Assembly (NCBI GenBank): GCA_041859045.1
Contig: JBHELB010000007.1
Span: 1 to 64,000, forward strand
Source of the DNA: JBHELB01 sp041859045
GTDB lineage: Bacteria; Hydrogenedentota; Hydrogenedentia; Hydrogenedentales; SLHB01
Length of the DNA stretch: 64,000 nucleotides
Direction: 5' to 3'
Made by a program: the position numbers and the translations under genes. The notes below the pieces were generated by a model that was given only the letters and a program-made list of their open reading frames with translations, did not search any database and had not been told where the DNA came from. Shown here piece after piece: positions 36,356 through 43,959 of the stretch. Position 1 is the stretch's first letter. Each line of letters opens with the position of its first letter.

Positions 36356-37362
36356 GCTTTTCCGGCCAGCAGGCTGGCCACGTGCACCGGCTGTCCCGTG
36401 CGGATGGACCGCACAACCGCGTGCGTTGCGGCCAGGCTGTTGAGGTTACGCCGTCCGCTGGTTTCAGGTTCTTCACCGGTGTCGAGCGCGCGCGCAAAGT
36501 CGTCTAGTAACCCCAGTTGCGTCTCCGCGCGCAGGGGCTTGGCCGGAACGCGGCGAGAGTGGCCGGTCTCGTCGGAGAATCGCAGTTTTTCGTTCACCCA
36601 CTCCAGCGTGCCCGCCGATCCGGCAAAACGCCATTCTGCGTTCCATGCCGTCTCCGCGCCACGGGCGACCCAGCTTCCGAAGTAGTTCGCCGCGACCCCG
36701 CCGTCGAGCGAGAGCTGGGCCATCACGGTGGCGTCTCCTTTGTTCCAATTCCAGGGTGCGTCGATACTGAGCGCTTGCACCGAGACGATGTCGCGCCCGG
36801 TCATGCACCGCAACATATCGAAGTGATGGATGGACATATCAAGCACCAGAGGATAGGCCATTTCTTCGCGAAATCCGCCAAAATGAGGGCCTTTGTGAAA
36901 GGTAATCCCAACATACCCCAGATCGCCCAGGGCGCCGTTCTGAATATAATGCTGCGCGGCCCGCGTAAGTTTCTGGTAACGATAATTTTGCGCCACCATA
37001 TAGGTTCGCCGGGCTTTTGCCGCGGCCGCAACAATGGCCTCGGCGTTCTTCAGGGTATCCGCCAGCGGTTTTTCAGATAGCACATGCAGTCCCCGCTTGA
37101 AGGCCGCTAGGCAGACCGATTTCCTGAACTTCTGCGGCGTGACGTCGAGCAGCGCGTCCGCCTCGATCTTGGCGAGGGCGTCATCAAGATTGTTGAAACA
37201 ACGCGACTTGGGGAGTCCCGTGGCCTTCGCGGCCTGCGCCAACGCGTCAGGATTCACGTCGACATAGGCGGCCGGTTGCCAGTGGGGCGAGTCGGCCACC
37301 GCCTTTACCCAAACCGCGCCCATTCCGGCGACTCCCACTTGAATTATATTGCTTACATTCAT
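36352..37362 (-). CDS. Gfo/Idh/MocA family oxidoreductase
   Basis: 336 residues. The Rossmann start reads VGVAGMGAVWVKAVADSP. The EKP motif (HVLSEKPLADTLKNAEAI) holds the catalytic Lys region, and YMVAQNYRYQ follows. The C-terminal alpha/beta domain includes MSIHHFDMLRCMTG with its His. It uses NAD(P) to oxidise or reduce a sugar or cyclitol; the substrate is unknown. I chose ATG 37362, with GGGGAG upstream, over an earlier in-frame ATG. It is coupled to the YfhO-like gene, so a sugar for surface glycosylation is plausible. Confidence 0.9.
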   Translation of the reverse strand: MNVSNIIQVGVAGMGAVWVKAVADSPHWQPAAYVDVNPDALAQAAKATGLPKSRCFNNLDDALAKIEADALLDVTPQKFRKSVCLAAFKRGLHVLSEKPLADTLKNAEAIVAAAAKARRTYMVAQNYRYQKLTRAAQHYIQNGALGDLGYVGITFHKGPHFGGFREEMAYPLVLDMSIHHFDMLRCMTGRDIVSVQALSIDAPWNWNKGDATVMAQLSLDGGVAANYFGSWVARGAETAWNAEWRFAGSAGTLEWVNEKLRFSDETGHSRRVPAKPLRAETQLGLLDDFARALDTGEEPETSGRRNLNSLAATHAVVRSIRTGQPVHVASLLAGKA

Positions 37363-37453
37363 TGCCGTCTCCCCTGTTTTTGCACTGTTCGGACATGCAT
37401 TGCCCCAGTGTGTGCGCGTGTCAGAACGCGGTAACCCAAGCATTAGAAAGAGA

Positions 37454-37482
37454 TTGCACAAGACGATTGCCTCGCGTATAAT
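37454..37482 (+). promoter_or_regulatory. Strong sigma-70 promoter of the HU gene
   Basis: TTGCAC (37454-37459) and TATAAT (37477-37482) are separated by exactly 17 bases, with transcription expected near 37489. The match is the best in the window and fits an abundant nucleoid protein. The leader is about 55 bases. Confidence 0.8.
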
Positions 37483-37544
37483 ACGCGGGTGCAGGGGGTG
37501 CCTGCAACGGCGCAGTGTGCCCGAACCCGGGAGGCGAGACCACC

Positions 37545-37889
37545 GTGACGATGACGAAACGCGAACTGGTCATTCGAGTGGCCAACAAACTGGGCATGAC
37601 GCAGAGCGACGTATCGAACATCATCGAAGGGTCGTTCGATATGATTTCAAAGACCCTTGCCGAGGGCAAACGCTGGGAACTACGCGACTTCGGCGTGTTC
37701 CGCGTGAAATCCCGCGCTTCGCGCGTGGGGCGCAACCCCCGGACAGGCGACCAGGTTCCCGTGCCCGAGCGCCGCGTGGTCACGTTCCGTCCCGGCAAGA
37801 AGATGAAGGAACTCCTGGCGAGTCCACCTGCGGAGGCCAGCGCATCTTCCGCCCCCGTCGGTCCAGAAAAGCCGGATACGTCGCTCTAA
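37545..37889 (+). CDS. HU/IHF family DNA-binding protein
   Basis: 114 residues. TKRELVIRVANKLGMTQSDV opens the helical body, and the beta-arm region reads FGVFRVKSRASRVGRNPRTG with the conserved RNPRTG. The end has RVVTFRPGKKMKELL, then a Pro/Ala/Ser-rich tail of about 20 residues. It bends DNA as a dimer. GTG 37545 lies nine bases after GGGAGG; the ATG two codons later is further away. RNase HI follows after 62 bases, perhaps on the same transcript. Confidence 0.93.
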   Translation: MTMTKRELVIRVANKLGMTQSDVSNIIEGSFDMISKTLAEGKRWELRDFGVFRVKSRASRVGRNPRTGDQVPVPERRVVTFRPGKKMKELLASPPAEASASSAPVGPEKPDTSL

Positions 37890-37951
37890 GCGCGATTTCG
37901 GCCTGAAGACGTCGGACGAAGGCCCGTTCATATTCCCGCCAGGAGAGTTCC

Positions 37952-38425
37952 ATGCCTGTTCATTCCCCTGAATGCGTCGTCATTCACACCGACGGCGGCT
38001 GCATGCCCAACCCCGGAACTGGGGGGTGGGGCGCGGTGCTGCAATACAAAGGCAAGACCCGCGAACTCTCGGGCGGCGAACCGGATACAACCAATAATCG
38101 CATGGAACTCACGGCGGTAATCCGGGCGCTCGAGGCGCTGACGCGTTCCTGCCGAGTGGTGGTGTATACCGACAGCGAATACGTGAAGCGCGGGATTACC
38201 GAGTGGCTGCCGGGTTGGAAGAAGCGCGCTTGGAAACGCAAGACGGGCGAGGTGAAGAACGTCGACCTCTGGAAAGAGCTGGATGTCGCCGCGCAACGTC
38301 ACCAGATCGACTGGCGGTGGGTGCGCGGACACGCCGGGCATGAACTCAACGAACGCTGCGATGCCCTGGCCACCGCCGCGCGCGAACGCGTCGCGCGCGA
38401 ACGCGTCGCGCGCGGAGAGGAGTAG
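37952..38425 (+). CDS. rnhA: Ribonuclease HI
   Basis: 157 residues, usual length. The four catalytic acids are present: Asp14 (HTDGGC), Glu52 (NRMELTA), Asp74 (YTDSEYV) and Asp137 (ERCDALA). His127 in VRGHAGH and the basic handle WKKRAWKRKTGEVKN are also conserved. It cleaves the RNA of RNA-DNA hybrids, such as Okazaki primers and R-loops. The last residues are encoded by a short tandem repeat. The AGGAGAG ribosome-binding site is well placed. Confidence 0.96.
   Translation: MPVHSPECVVIHTDGGCMPNPGTGGWGAVLQYKGKTRELSGGEPDTTNNRMELTAVIRALEALTRSCRVVVYTDSEYVKRGITEWLPGWKKRAWKRKTGEVKNVDLWKELDVAAQRHQIDWRWVRGHAGHELNERCDALATAARERVARERVARGEE
38378..38414 (+). repeat. Two-and-a-half copy 15-base tandem repeat in rnhA
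   Basis: The unit GCGCGCGAACGCGTC occurs at 38378-38392 and 38393-38407, with a partial third copy at 38408-38414. It encodes ARERV twice at the C-terminus of RNase HI, outside the catalytic core. Confidence 0.85.
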
Positions 38426-38442
38426 GGGCACAGCCATCGTAT

Positions 38443-39435
38443 TTACGGGGTCCTGGGCCCCGCAACGGCCATATCGAGCGTGTATGCGGCGTGCAGGGTG
38501 GTGATGAATAGTTTTTTTCTGTCCGCGCCGCAGAAGGTCAGGTTCGTCACGAATTCCGGGAAGCGGATGGTTTCCAACAGCTTCCCTTGCGTATCGTAGA
38601 CGCGCACACTGCTTTCTCCCGTGAGATAGAGACGTCCATCGGCGTCGAGCGCCATGCCGTCCGAGCCGTCTTTTACAAACGTTCGTCGGTTCTTGAGGGT
38701 GCCGTCGTTGTCGATATCGAACGCCTCGATGCTGCGGGCGGAATCTCTCTCAAGCACTTTCCCCGTCGCGACATACAACGTCTTTGCGTCCGGTGTGCCG
38801 ATGATTCCATTGGGCTGGGCGAGGTTCTCGGCCACTCGGATGATTTCCTTGTGTCCCGGTTTGATGTAGAAAACGTTCTCGCCGTCCATCTCAACGGGAG
38901 AAACTGGAATACAAAGGGGATCCGTAAAGTAGACGCCGCCCTTGGCATCCACCCAGAGGTCGTTTGGGGTGTTGAATCGCTTTCCTTCCCATTTGTCCAC
39001 GATCACGTTCATGTCGCCATTTAGCGCATACCGGGCGATGCGGCGATTCTTGAACTCGCAGGAATACAGAAAGCCGTCGCGTCCAAATCGCATGCCTGCG
39101 CTGCCGCCTGTTTTTTCTTTGAACGTGGTGATTTTCCCATCGCTCCATCTTAGAATGCGCGACGCAAGGCAATCGGTAAAATACACGTCACCCGCGCTAT
39201 CCGCTGCGGGGCCCTCGGCGATTTGGTAACCAGTTCCCACTTGCTGGGGTGTCGCGCCGTCGGCGACCACACTTGCCTGAGCGCTCGCGGACAGTCCCAG
39301 AAACACGCACAGTGCGGCGCGAACAAGAAAAAAGGTTAACGGAAATCGCGACATCCATTGGGGAAATAGTCGTCCTGGCGTGAGCGTGAGGGGGCAGTGA
39401 CTCGAAAACACCTCCGCAAGTTGACGGGGTTTCAT
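38443..39435 (-). CDS. SMP-30/gluconolactonase-like exported protein
   Basis: 330 residues. A six-bladed propeller of the SMP-30/gluconolactonase type is suggested by repeats such as EGPAADSAGDVYFTD, PNDLWVDAKGGVYFTDP and DGMALDADGRLYLTGE. A hydrophobic segment at about residues 32-53 ends in ASAQAS, as in a signal peptide. The ATG with the best ribosome-binding site (AAGGAG, seven bases) is 39435, which puts 27 residues ahead of that segment; an internal Met at residue 28 would give a normal signal peptide but has no clear site. Function may be sugar-lactone hydrolysis; substrate unknown. Confidence 0.82.
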   Translation of the reverse strand: MKPRQLAEVFSSHCPLTLTPGRLFPQWMSRFPLTFFLVRAALCVFLGLSASAQASVVADGATPQQVGTGYQIAEGPAADSAGDVYFTDCLASRILRWSDGKITTFKEKTGGSAGMRFGRDGFLYSCEFKNRRIARYALNGDMNVIVDKWEGKRFNTPNDLWVDAKGGVYFTDPLCIPVSPVEMDGENVFYIKPGHKEIIRVAENLAQPNGIIGTPDAKTLYVATGKVLERDSARSIEAFDIDNDGTLKNRRTFVKDGSDGMALDADGRLYLTGESSVRVYDTQGKLLETIRFPEFVTNLTFCGADRKKLFITTLHAAYTLDMAVAGPRTP

Positions 39436-39617
39436 CTCTCTCTCCTTGTGCGCTCAGGAACACCGCACGGCATTTCGCTCGGCCGTGCATCTATATGACG
39501 TTGCAGCGTGGGATTTGTACAAGCCTGGCATAGAGGGCGTGTAGAGGGACGGCGTGATGGCGCTAGAGGGGGCAGACACGACGTCCATTAAAGAGGAAAG
39601 GACAGGTGCTCGGTGCG

Positions 39618-39660
39618 AAAAAAAGCGGGGGAACTTTTCTCGCGATTCATTCCCCCGCTT
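39618..39660 (-). terminator. Terminator of the rubrerythrin-DUF2231 operon
   Basis: On the minus strand AAGCGGGGGA (39660-39651) pairs with TCCCCCGCTT (39632-39623), followed by a run of T (39624-39618). It begins four bases after the DUF2231 stop. Confidence 0.88.
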
Positions 39661-39663
39661 CCG

Positions 39664-40227
39664 CTATTTCGTTTCGGTTGGCGGCGCTGTTTCGGCTGGC
39701 GGCGCGGACTCGGCTTGGGTCGGTGCGCTGGGAGCGGGGCCTATCATTGCGCGAATACCGTATTGATGCACGAGGCGTCCGCCCAGATGGCCCGTATTCA
39801 CCAGCAACAAAACCCCAACTAGGCTGAGCGCCAGCACCGCAGCGTGCAGCGCGATGCCCACGCCGCGCTTGGCCAGCGGACGCACCGCGCTGACGACTCC
39901 CAGCAGGACGCCATAGACCAACGTCAGCGCAACGAAGTACGTGCGCGTCCACTCCGCCAAATCTTCGTGTTCCTCAAGCACCGGCGCGGTTATGTCGGTG
40001 CGGTCGGCGTACTCGATTGCCGCCTCGCCCGATGCCACGGCGACTATCGCGCCTGCGCTGCCCAACGCCATGAGCAGCAACGCCGCCGCCGCGAAACACT
40101 TCCATCGCGGAAACGTGAATGCGGCAATCGCCAGGAAAACAGGCACGACGGTCAACACTCCCAAGGGCAAATGTACGAGTACCGGGTGCATTGCATCCCA
40201 CTCGGGCAGAGGCGGCAACCATTCCAT
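39664..40227 (-). CDS. DUF2231 family membrane protein
   Basis: 187 residues with four hydrophobic segments (about 18-38, 42-65, 95-115 and 125-148). The start WDAMHPVLVHLPLGVLTV carries the conserved HPxxVHxP of DUF2231, a family proposed to bind haem or take part in redox reactions. His residues near the second half (TGHLGGRLVHQYG) are also conserved. The C-terminus is a Pro/Glu/Thr tail. It lies 27 bases after the exported rubrerythrin gene. The pair suggests an electron route from the membrane to the periplasmic rubrerythrin; this is an inference. Confidence 0.85.
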   Translation of the reverse strand: MEWLPPLPEWDAMHPVLVHLPLGVLTVVPVFLAIAAFTFPRWKCFAAAALLLMALGSAGAIVAVASGEAAIEYADRTDITAPVLEEHEDLAEWTRTYFVALTLVYGVLLGVVSAVRPLAKRGVGIALHAAVLALSLVGVLLLVNTGHLGGRLVHQYGIRAMIGPAPSAPTQAESAPPAETAPPTETK

Positions 40228-40254
40228 CGGTTCGTGCTCCTACGGTGTGGCGGG

Positions 40255-40884
40255 TTACTGAACCGCCGTGAATTTGTCCTTGGGATTCGAGCAGACCGGG
40301 CACTTGTCTGCAGGCAGCATCTTCGCCGTGAATCCGCAGACCTGACACACGTAGAACGTTTCCGCGCCGCCTTTCATTGCATCGAGGTTCTGCAACGCCT
40401 CCGCGTAGAATTTCGCGTGCTCCGCTTCCGCCGATTTCGCGCCGTTGAAGGTCTTTACCGCCTCTTTCACGCCTTCGGTCTTCGCCGCTTCGATAAATTT
40501 CGGATACATCTCATCGCGCTCGTACGATTCGCCCGTCAACGCCGCTTCGAGATTTTCCTTCGTCGATTTCACCTCGGGCGTTTTGACGTCGGCCGTGGGT
40601 TTGCCGCCGAGTTTCTGGATCACCTCGGCATGTCGCTTCGCATGGATATCCTCGGACAAGGCCGCCGCGCGGAAGAGGCTCGCGACTTTGGTATATCCCT
40701 CTTCATCCGCCTTCTTTGCGAACGCTTCGTACTTTGCTTTTGCGTTCGACTCGCCGTTGTACGCCGCGTTGAGGTTCTCCAGGGTCGTTCCCACCTTTAA
40801 CCCCTCCGCCGCGAAGGCCATACCTGCTACCGCAAGCACAGCGAACGCCACCACGGCACCGGAGAAAGCATGGAATTTACGCAT
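40255..40884 (-). CDS. Exported rubrerythrin
   Basis: 209 residues. A signal peptide (MRKFHAFSGAVVAFAVLAVA, then GMAFA-AEG) leads to a ferritin-like four-helix domain: NAAYNGESNAKAKYEAFA with a Glu ligand, SEDIHAKRHAEV with an ExxH-like ligand group, and ALTGESYERDEMYPKF with AEAEHAKFYAEAL. The C-terminal rubredoxin domain has YVCQVCG and DKCPVCSNPKDKF. Rubrerythrins reduce peroxide and are normally cytosolic, so export is unusual. ATG 40884 has AAAGGAG seven bases upstream, better than the ATG six codons earlier. Co-transcribed with a DUF2231 membrane protein. Confidence 0.9.
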   Translation of the reverse strand: MRKFHAFSGAVVAFAVLAVAGMAFAAEGLKVGTTLENLNAAYNGESNAKAKYEAFAKKADEEGYTKVASLFRAAALSEDIHAKRHAEVIQKLGGKPTADVKTPEVKSTKENLEAALTGESYERDEMYPKFIEAAKTEGVKEAVKTFNGAKSAEAEHAKFYAEALQNLDAMKGGAETFYVCQVCGFTAKMLPADKCPVCSNPKDKFTAVQ

Positions 40885-41027
40885 GGTACTGCTCCTTTTC
40901 ACGGGTGGTTTACAGGAAGACCCCTGCGTCTTCTCTGTTCTATCGTATTATAGGACGCTGGCGTCTTCTCGGCAAGGGATTTCCTCGCGCGAGGCCCTGT
41001 GCTACGCTGGCCGGGGAGGACGAATAA

Positions 41028-41681
41028 ATGGATACGCTTCGCCTGACCGCCGCGCAGATGCGCGAGGCCGACCGCCGGTGCATCGAGGAGATCGGGATCC
41101 CCGGCGCGGTATTGATGAACAACGCGGGAACGGCAGTCTTCCGTGAAGTCTGCGGCGGGCCTGTCGGTATCGTTTGCGGCAAGGGCAATAACGGCGGCGA
41201 TGGTTACGTGGTGGCGCGTTTGGCGTTGCTCGCAGGACTTGAGCCGCGCGTCGTATTGGTGGGCGACCGGGCGGCGGTACGTGGTGACGCCGCCATTTTT
41301 CTGCGGGCCTATGAACGTCTCGAGGGGCCGGTCGTCTGTGCCGAAACAGACGCCGCGGCCGCAACCGCCGTCGCAGCTCTGGGCGACTGCGCGTGCGTCG
41401 TGGATGCTTTGCTCGGCACCGGCGCTACGGGCGAGATTCGCGGGCCCGCGAGGACGGCAATTGAGGCCTGGCCGAGAGTGTATACGATTGCGGTGGACCT
41501 TCCTTCCGGGCTCGATGCCGATACGGGCGAGCCGTGTGGCGTCTGCGTCCGTGCGGATGTCACCGTCACATTCCAGTTCGCCAAAACCGGATTCAGCAAC
41601 CCCGCCGCCGCGCCTTACCTCGGCCGGCTTGTCGTTGCGGACATCGGCATTCCCGCGATCTGCGCCGCGATAAAGTGGTAG
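41028..41681 (+). CDS. nnrE: NAD(P)H-hydrate epimerase
   Basis: 217 residues matching the YjeF N-terminal domain alone. LTAAQMREADRRCIEEIGIP, GIVCGKGNNGGDGYVVARLA, VVDALLGTGATGEIRGP and AVDLPSGLDADTG are all conserved. It epimerises the R and S forms of hydrated NAD(P)H so that the dehydratase can repair both. The NnrD dehydratase domain usually fused in bacteria is missing here and is not elsewhere in the window. It begins a run of four tightly packed genes. Confidence 0.92.
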   Translation: MDTLRLTAAQMREADRRCIEEIGIPGAVLMNNAGTAVFREVCGGPVGIVCGKGNNGGDGYVVARLALLAGLEPRVVLVGDRAAVRGDAAIFLRAYERLEGPVVCAETDAAAATAVAALGDCACVVDALLGTGATGEIRGPARTAIEAWPRVYTIAVDLPSGLDADTGEPCGVCVRADVTVTFQFAKTGFSNPAAAPYLGRLVVADIGIPAICAAIKW

Positions 41682-41690
41682 GAGCTTTCT

Positions 41691-42248
41691 ATGCGAGCTT
41701 TTGTGGCGATTGAAGTGCCTGAAGAGGCGCGCGCGACGGTGGAGGCGTTGATCGAGCGTTTGCGCGTTGTTGGGCGTGGCGTCACGTGGGTGCGCATGGA
41801 TCACATGCACTTGACCTTGCGGTTTCTGGGAGAGATCGACCATGCGGCATGTGCGCAGTTTGCGGCGGATCTCGCGGCGCGGTTGCAGGGGCGCGGTGCG
41901 ATTGAATTGCGCGTGACGGGCGTGGGGGCATTTCCAAGTCTGCGGCGTCCGTCGGTGCTGTGGGTGGGCGCGAAAGAGGAAACAGGATTGCTGGACGTGA
42001 TACAACGGGAGGCGGAACTGGCCGCGCAAGCGGCGGGGATCGCGCCGGAGAGCAAGCGATTTCATCCGCACCTGACTCTAGGGCGTGTGAAGGATCCCGA
42101 GGCGGGTCGCCGCGCGGGTGCGCTACTCGAAGCGGAGCCGCCGTTCGATGCGGGAGCTTTTTGCGTGGAGCAAGTAGTGTTGTTTGAGAGTACGTTGACG
42201 CCGCGCGGGCCGATCTACCGCCGCGTGCAGGAGTTTAGCTTGATATGA
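41691..42248 (+). CDS. thpR: RNA 2',3'-cyclic phosphodiesterase
   Basis: 185 residues, family of two HxT/S motifs. MRAFVAIEVPEEAR opens the protein, the first motif is MHLTLRFLGEI (about residue 40), and the second is PHLTLGRVKD (about residue 125). It opens 2',3'-cyclic phosphates on RNA ends; it was once called 2'-5' RNA ligase. Nine bases separate it from nnrE, and its stop overlaps the YggT start. Confidence 0.93.
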   Translation: MRAFVAIEVPEEARATVEALIERLRVVGRGVTWVRMDHMHLTLRFLGEIDHAACAQFAADLAARLQGRGAIELRVTGVGAFPSLRRPSVLWVGAKEETGLLDVIQREAELAAQAAGIAPESKRFHPHLTLGRVKDPEAGRRAGALLEAEPPFDAGAFCVEQVVLFESTLTPRGPIYRRVQEFSLI

Positions 42249-42496
42249 ACGCCGACATCGCTGCGCGGGCCGTTTACAGCATCATCACGCTCTACATGAT
42301 GCTCGTGCTCGTGCGCTGGCTGGGGGGCTATCTTGAGCTTGACCTCTACGGTCGATTGAAATGGGTGCGCCAGATCACCGATCCCCTCTTGGGATTGCTG
42401 CGCCGCGTACTGCCGCCGATGGGTCCCGTCGATCTCTCGCCCTTGGCGGCCTTGATGCTTCTGTGGTTGTTGCGCGTCGTGATCGTGCGCGCGTGA
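42245..42496 (+). CDS. YggT family membrane protein
   Basis: 83 residues with two hydrophobic segments (about 8-30 and 60-80). The segment KWVRQITDPLLGLLRRVLPPMGPVDLSPLAAL is typical of YggT, where the P-x-x-G-x-x-D-x-S-P pattern joins the helices. The role is not settled; family members have been linked to osmotic tolerance and to membrane organisation. The ATG overlaps the previous stop (ATGA). Its own stop overlaps a GTG that could start the next gene. Confidence 0.88.
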   Translation: MNADIAARAVYSIITLYMMLVLVRWLGGYLELDLYGRLKWVRQITDPLLGLLRRVLPPMGPVDLSPLAALMLLWLLRVVIVRA

Positions 42497-43167
42497 GACC
42501 CCACCCCATGCTTCCCGGCGAAGGCGAAACGTGGGAGGGGATGGTCCAGCTCATCGAACTGCGGGGCATCCGGAATCCTCGCGTTCTCGATGCGTTTCGC
42601 ATGGTGCCGCGCGAGTTTTTCGTGCCCGAACCCTTGCGCGCTCACGCCTATGAAGACCGCCCGCTCGAGATTGGCCTCGGGCAAACCATTTCGCAGCCGT
42701 ATATGGTCGCTCTGATGACCGAACTGCTTGATCCCACGCAGCGCGATCGGGTTCTTGAGGTGGGAACGGGCTCCGGCTATCAAGCGGCGGTGTTGTCGTT
42801 ATTGGCGAAAGAGGTTGTCACGATAGAGCGCCACGAGGCGTTGGCCGAGGCCGCGCGTGAGCGCCTCTATGAGTTCGGTTGCCGCAACGTAGAGGTGATC
42901 GTCGCGGACGGTTCTTTGGGCTACGCCGCACGCGCGCCTTACGACGGCATCGTGGTGACGGCTGCCAGCCCGCACGTTCCTGCGCCGCTGATCGCGCAAC
43001 TCGCCGAAGGCGGCCGATTGGTTTGCCCCGTGGGCCCGCGTACGAACCAGGCATTGGTGTATGGCATAAAAACCGGCGGCGAATTTCACCCCGACTACGG
43101 CATTGGCTGTGTCTTTGTGCCTCTGCTGGGCGAAGCGGGTTGGCAGCCGGAACTGCCTGCTTCTTGA
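42493..43167 (+). CDS. pcm: Protein-L-isoaspartate O-methyltransferase
   Basis: 224 residues from GTG 42493, which overlaps the YggT stop (GTGA). Alternative starts are ATG 42508 and ATG 42541. The family motifs are MVPREFFVPEPLRAHAY, the GQTISQPYMVALMTELL segment, SAM motif VLEVGTGSGYQAAVLS, VIVADGSLGYAARAPYDGI, and GGRLVCPVG. It methylates isoaspartyl residues in damaged proteins to start repair. Last gene of the nnrE-thpR-yggT-pcm run; its stop codon lies inside the terminator stem. Confidence 0.9.
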   Translation: MRPHPMLPGEGETWEGMVQLIELRGIRNPRVLDAFRMVPREFFVPEPLRAHAYEDRPLEIGLGQTISQPYMVALMTELLDPTQRDRVLEVGTGSGYQAAVLSLLAKEVVTIERHEALAEAARERLYEFGCRNVEVIVADGSLGYAARAPYDGIVVTAASPHVPAPLIAQLAEGGRLVCPVGPRTNQALVYGIKTGGEFHPDYGIGCVFVPLLGEAGWQPELPAS

Positions 43168-43198
43168 ACCCTCTTCCGCGGAAGAGGATTCAAGAAGC
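43159..43198. terminator. Long bidirectional hairpin between pcm and gntR
   Basis: GCTTCTTGAA (43159-43168) pairs with TTCAAGAAGC (43189-43198), and inside it CTCTTCC (43171-43177) pairs with GGAAGAG (43180-43186). The pcm stop codon is part of the left arm. A convergent terminator for both genes is likely. Confidence 0.85.
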
Positions 43199-43205
43199 AC
43201 AAGCG

Positions 43206-43628
43206 CTATTTCTTCTTGCGTGCCGGAGCGGCCTCGGCCGATGTTCCGGTCAGAGCGGCCTTTACGGCGGCTTGGATCTCCGCGGCGGACAGCCCGCAGG
43301 CCAGGCAATCGTCTACGGCGGCGCACAGGCGTTGGCGGACCGCGCCAATGGTTCGTTCACGGCAAATCTTCGGCGCTTTCTCTGAGACCGTGACGCCGAC
43401 CCCGCGGCGCGTGTCAAGCATCTGGAGCAACTCGAGATCCCGATAGGCCTTCGTGACGGTGTTCGGATTCACCTGCAACATCGACGACATTTCGCGAACC
43501 GACGGAAGCGAGTCGCCAGGCTTCAGCCGTCCAGAGGCAATACCAAACTGGATCTGGTCCTCTATCTGAACATAGACCGCGACCGGACTGTCCAGGTTTA
43601 CCGCGTAGTGTCCGTCCTGCTTTGGCAT
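43206..43628 (-). CDS. GntR family regulator, YtrA-like
   Basis: 140 residues. The winged-helix domain reads PVAVYVQIEDQIQFGIASGRLKPGD, LPSVREMSSMLQVNPNTVTK and AYRDLELLQMLDTRRGVG, as in the short YtrA group, whose C-terminal part is a small helical dimer unit without a ligand domain. The end is Ala/Lys-rich. I chose ATG 43628, nine bases after GGGGAG; an ATG at 43637 abuts the site. YtrA regulators often control an adjacent ABC transporter, but none lies next to it here. Confidence 0.88.
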   Translation of the reverse strand: MPKQDGHYAVNLDSPVAVYVQIEDQIQFGIASGRLKPGDSLPSVREMSSMLQVNPNTVTKAYRDLELLQMLDTRRGVGVTVSEKAPKICRERTIGAVRQRLCAAVDDCLACGLSAAEIQAAVKAALTGTSAEAAPARKKK

Positions 43629-43711
43629 GATACTCATCTCCCCTAATTCTTTACCTCCGGGCGGCCCTGATCGCATTCTCTGCGTCTCGCCCCGGTCAAG
43701 ACATGACGATA

Positions 43712-43740
43712 ATAATAGCAGAAACATAGTATAGTTTCAA
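43712..43740 (-). promoter_or_regulatory. Sigma-70 promoter of the gntR gene
   Basis: On the minus strand TTGAAA (43740-43735) and TATTAT (43717-43712) are 17 bases apart. The AT-rich stretch is striking against the GC-rich surroundings. An imperfect dyad around AACTATACTATGTT within the spacer could be the operator of the regulator itself. Confidence 0.7.
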
Positions 43741-43911
43741 TGCGCAATTTCAGGCATTTTTTAGAATTGTGGGATTCGTCCTGTGTATGCTTTCAGTGTA
43801 TTGATAGGTCGATAGTATTCCGCTGATGATCTTATCAGTCTTTCGGCGGCCAAAAGGGCAAGGCGAGGGGAGGCGAGCGGAAAAACTGGAAGAAAAAAGG
43901 GGAGATAAAGG

Positions 43912-43943
43912 AAAAAGCCGGGAACCCGTGCAGGATTCCCGGC
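43912..43943 (-). terminator. Terminator of leuCD
   Basis: On the minus strand GCCGGGAA (43943-43936) pairs with TTCCCGGC (43924-43917) around an 11-base loop, followed by five T (43916-43912). It starts 17 bases after the leuD stop. Confidence 0.85.
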
Positions 43944-43959
43944 GTGGATGAACTGCGCG

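Larger units (their letters stand above)
43629..43959. other. Non-coding gap between leuD and gntR
   Basis: The gap of 331 bases contains the gntR promoter at 43712-43740 and the leuD terminator at 43912-43943. The part 43745-43905 has no gene or hairpin that I can recognise. A purine-rich stretch lies at 43855-43916. Confidence 0.5.

Noticed and set aside
38378..38414. Tandem repeat in rnhA as a possible phase-variation tract
   Set aside because: The unit is 15 bases, so copy change keeps the reading frame and only alters the non-catalytic tail; no switch is predicted.
38426..38460. GGGGTCCTGGGCCCC near the SMP-30 stop as a terminator
   Set aside because: The stem is short, overlaps the stop codon and has no T-run on either strand.
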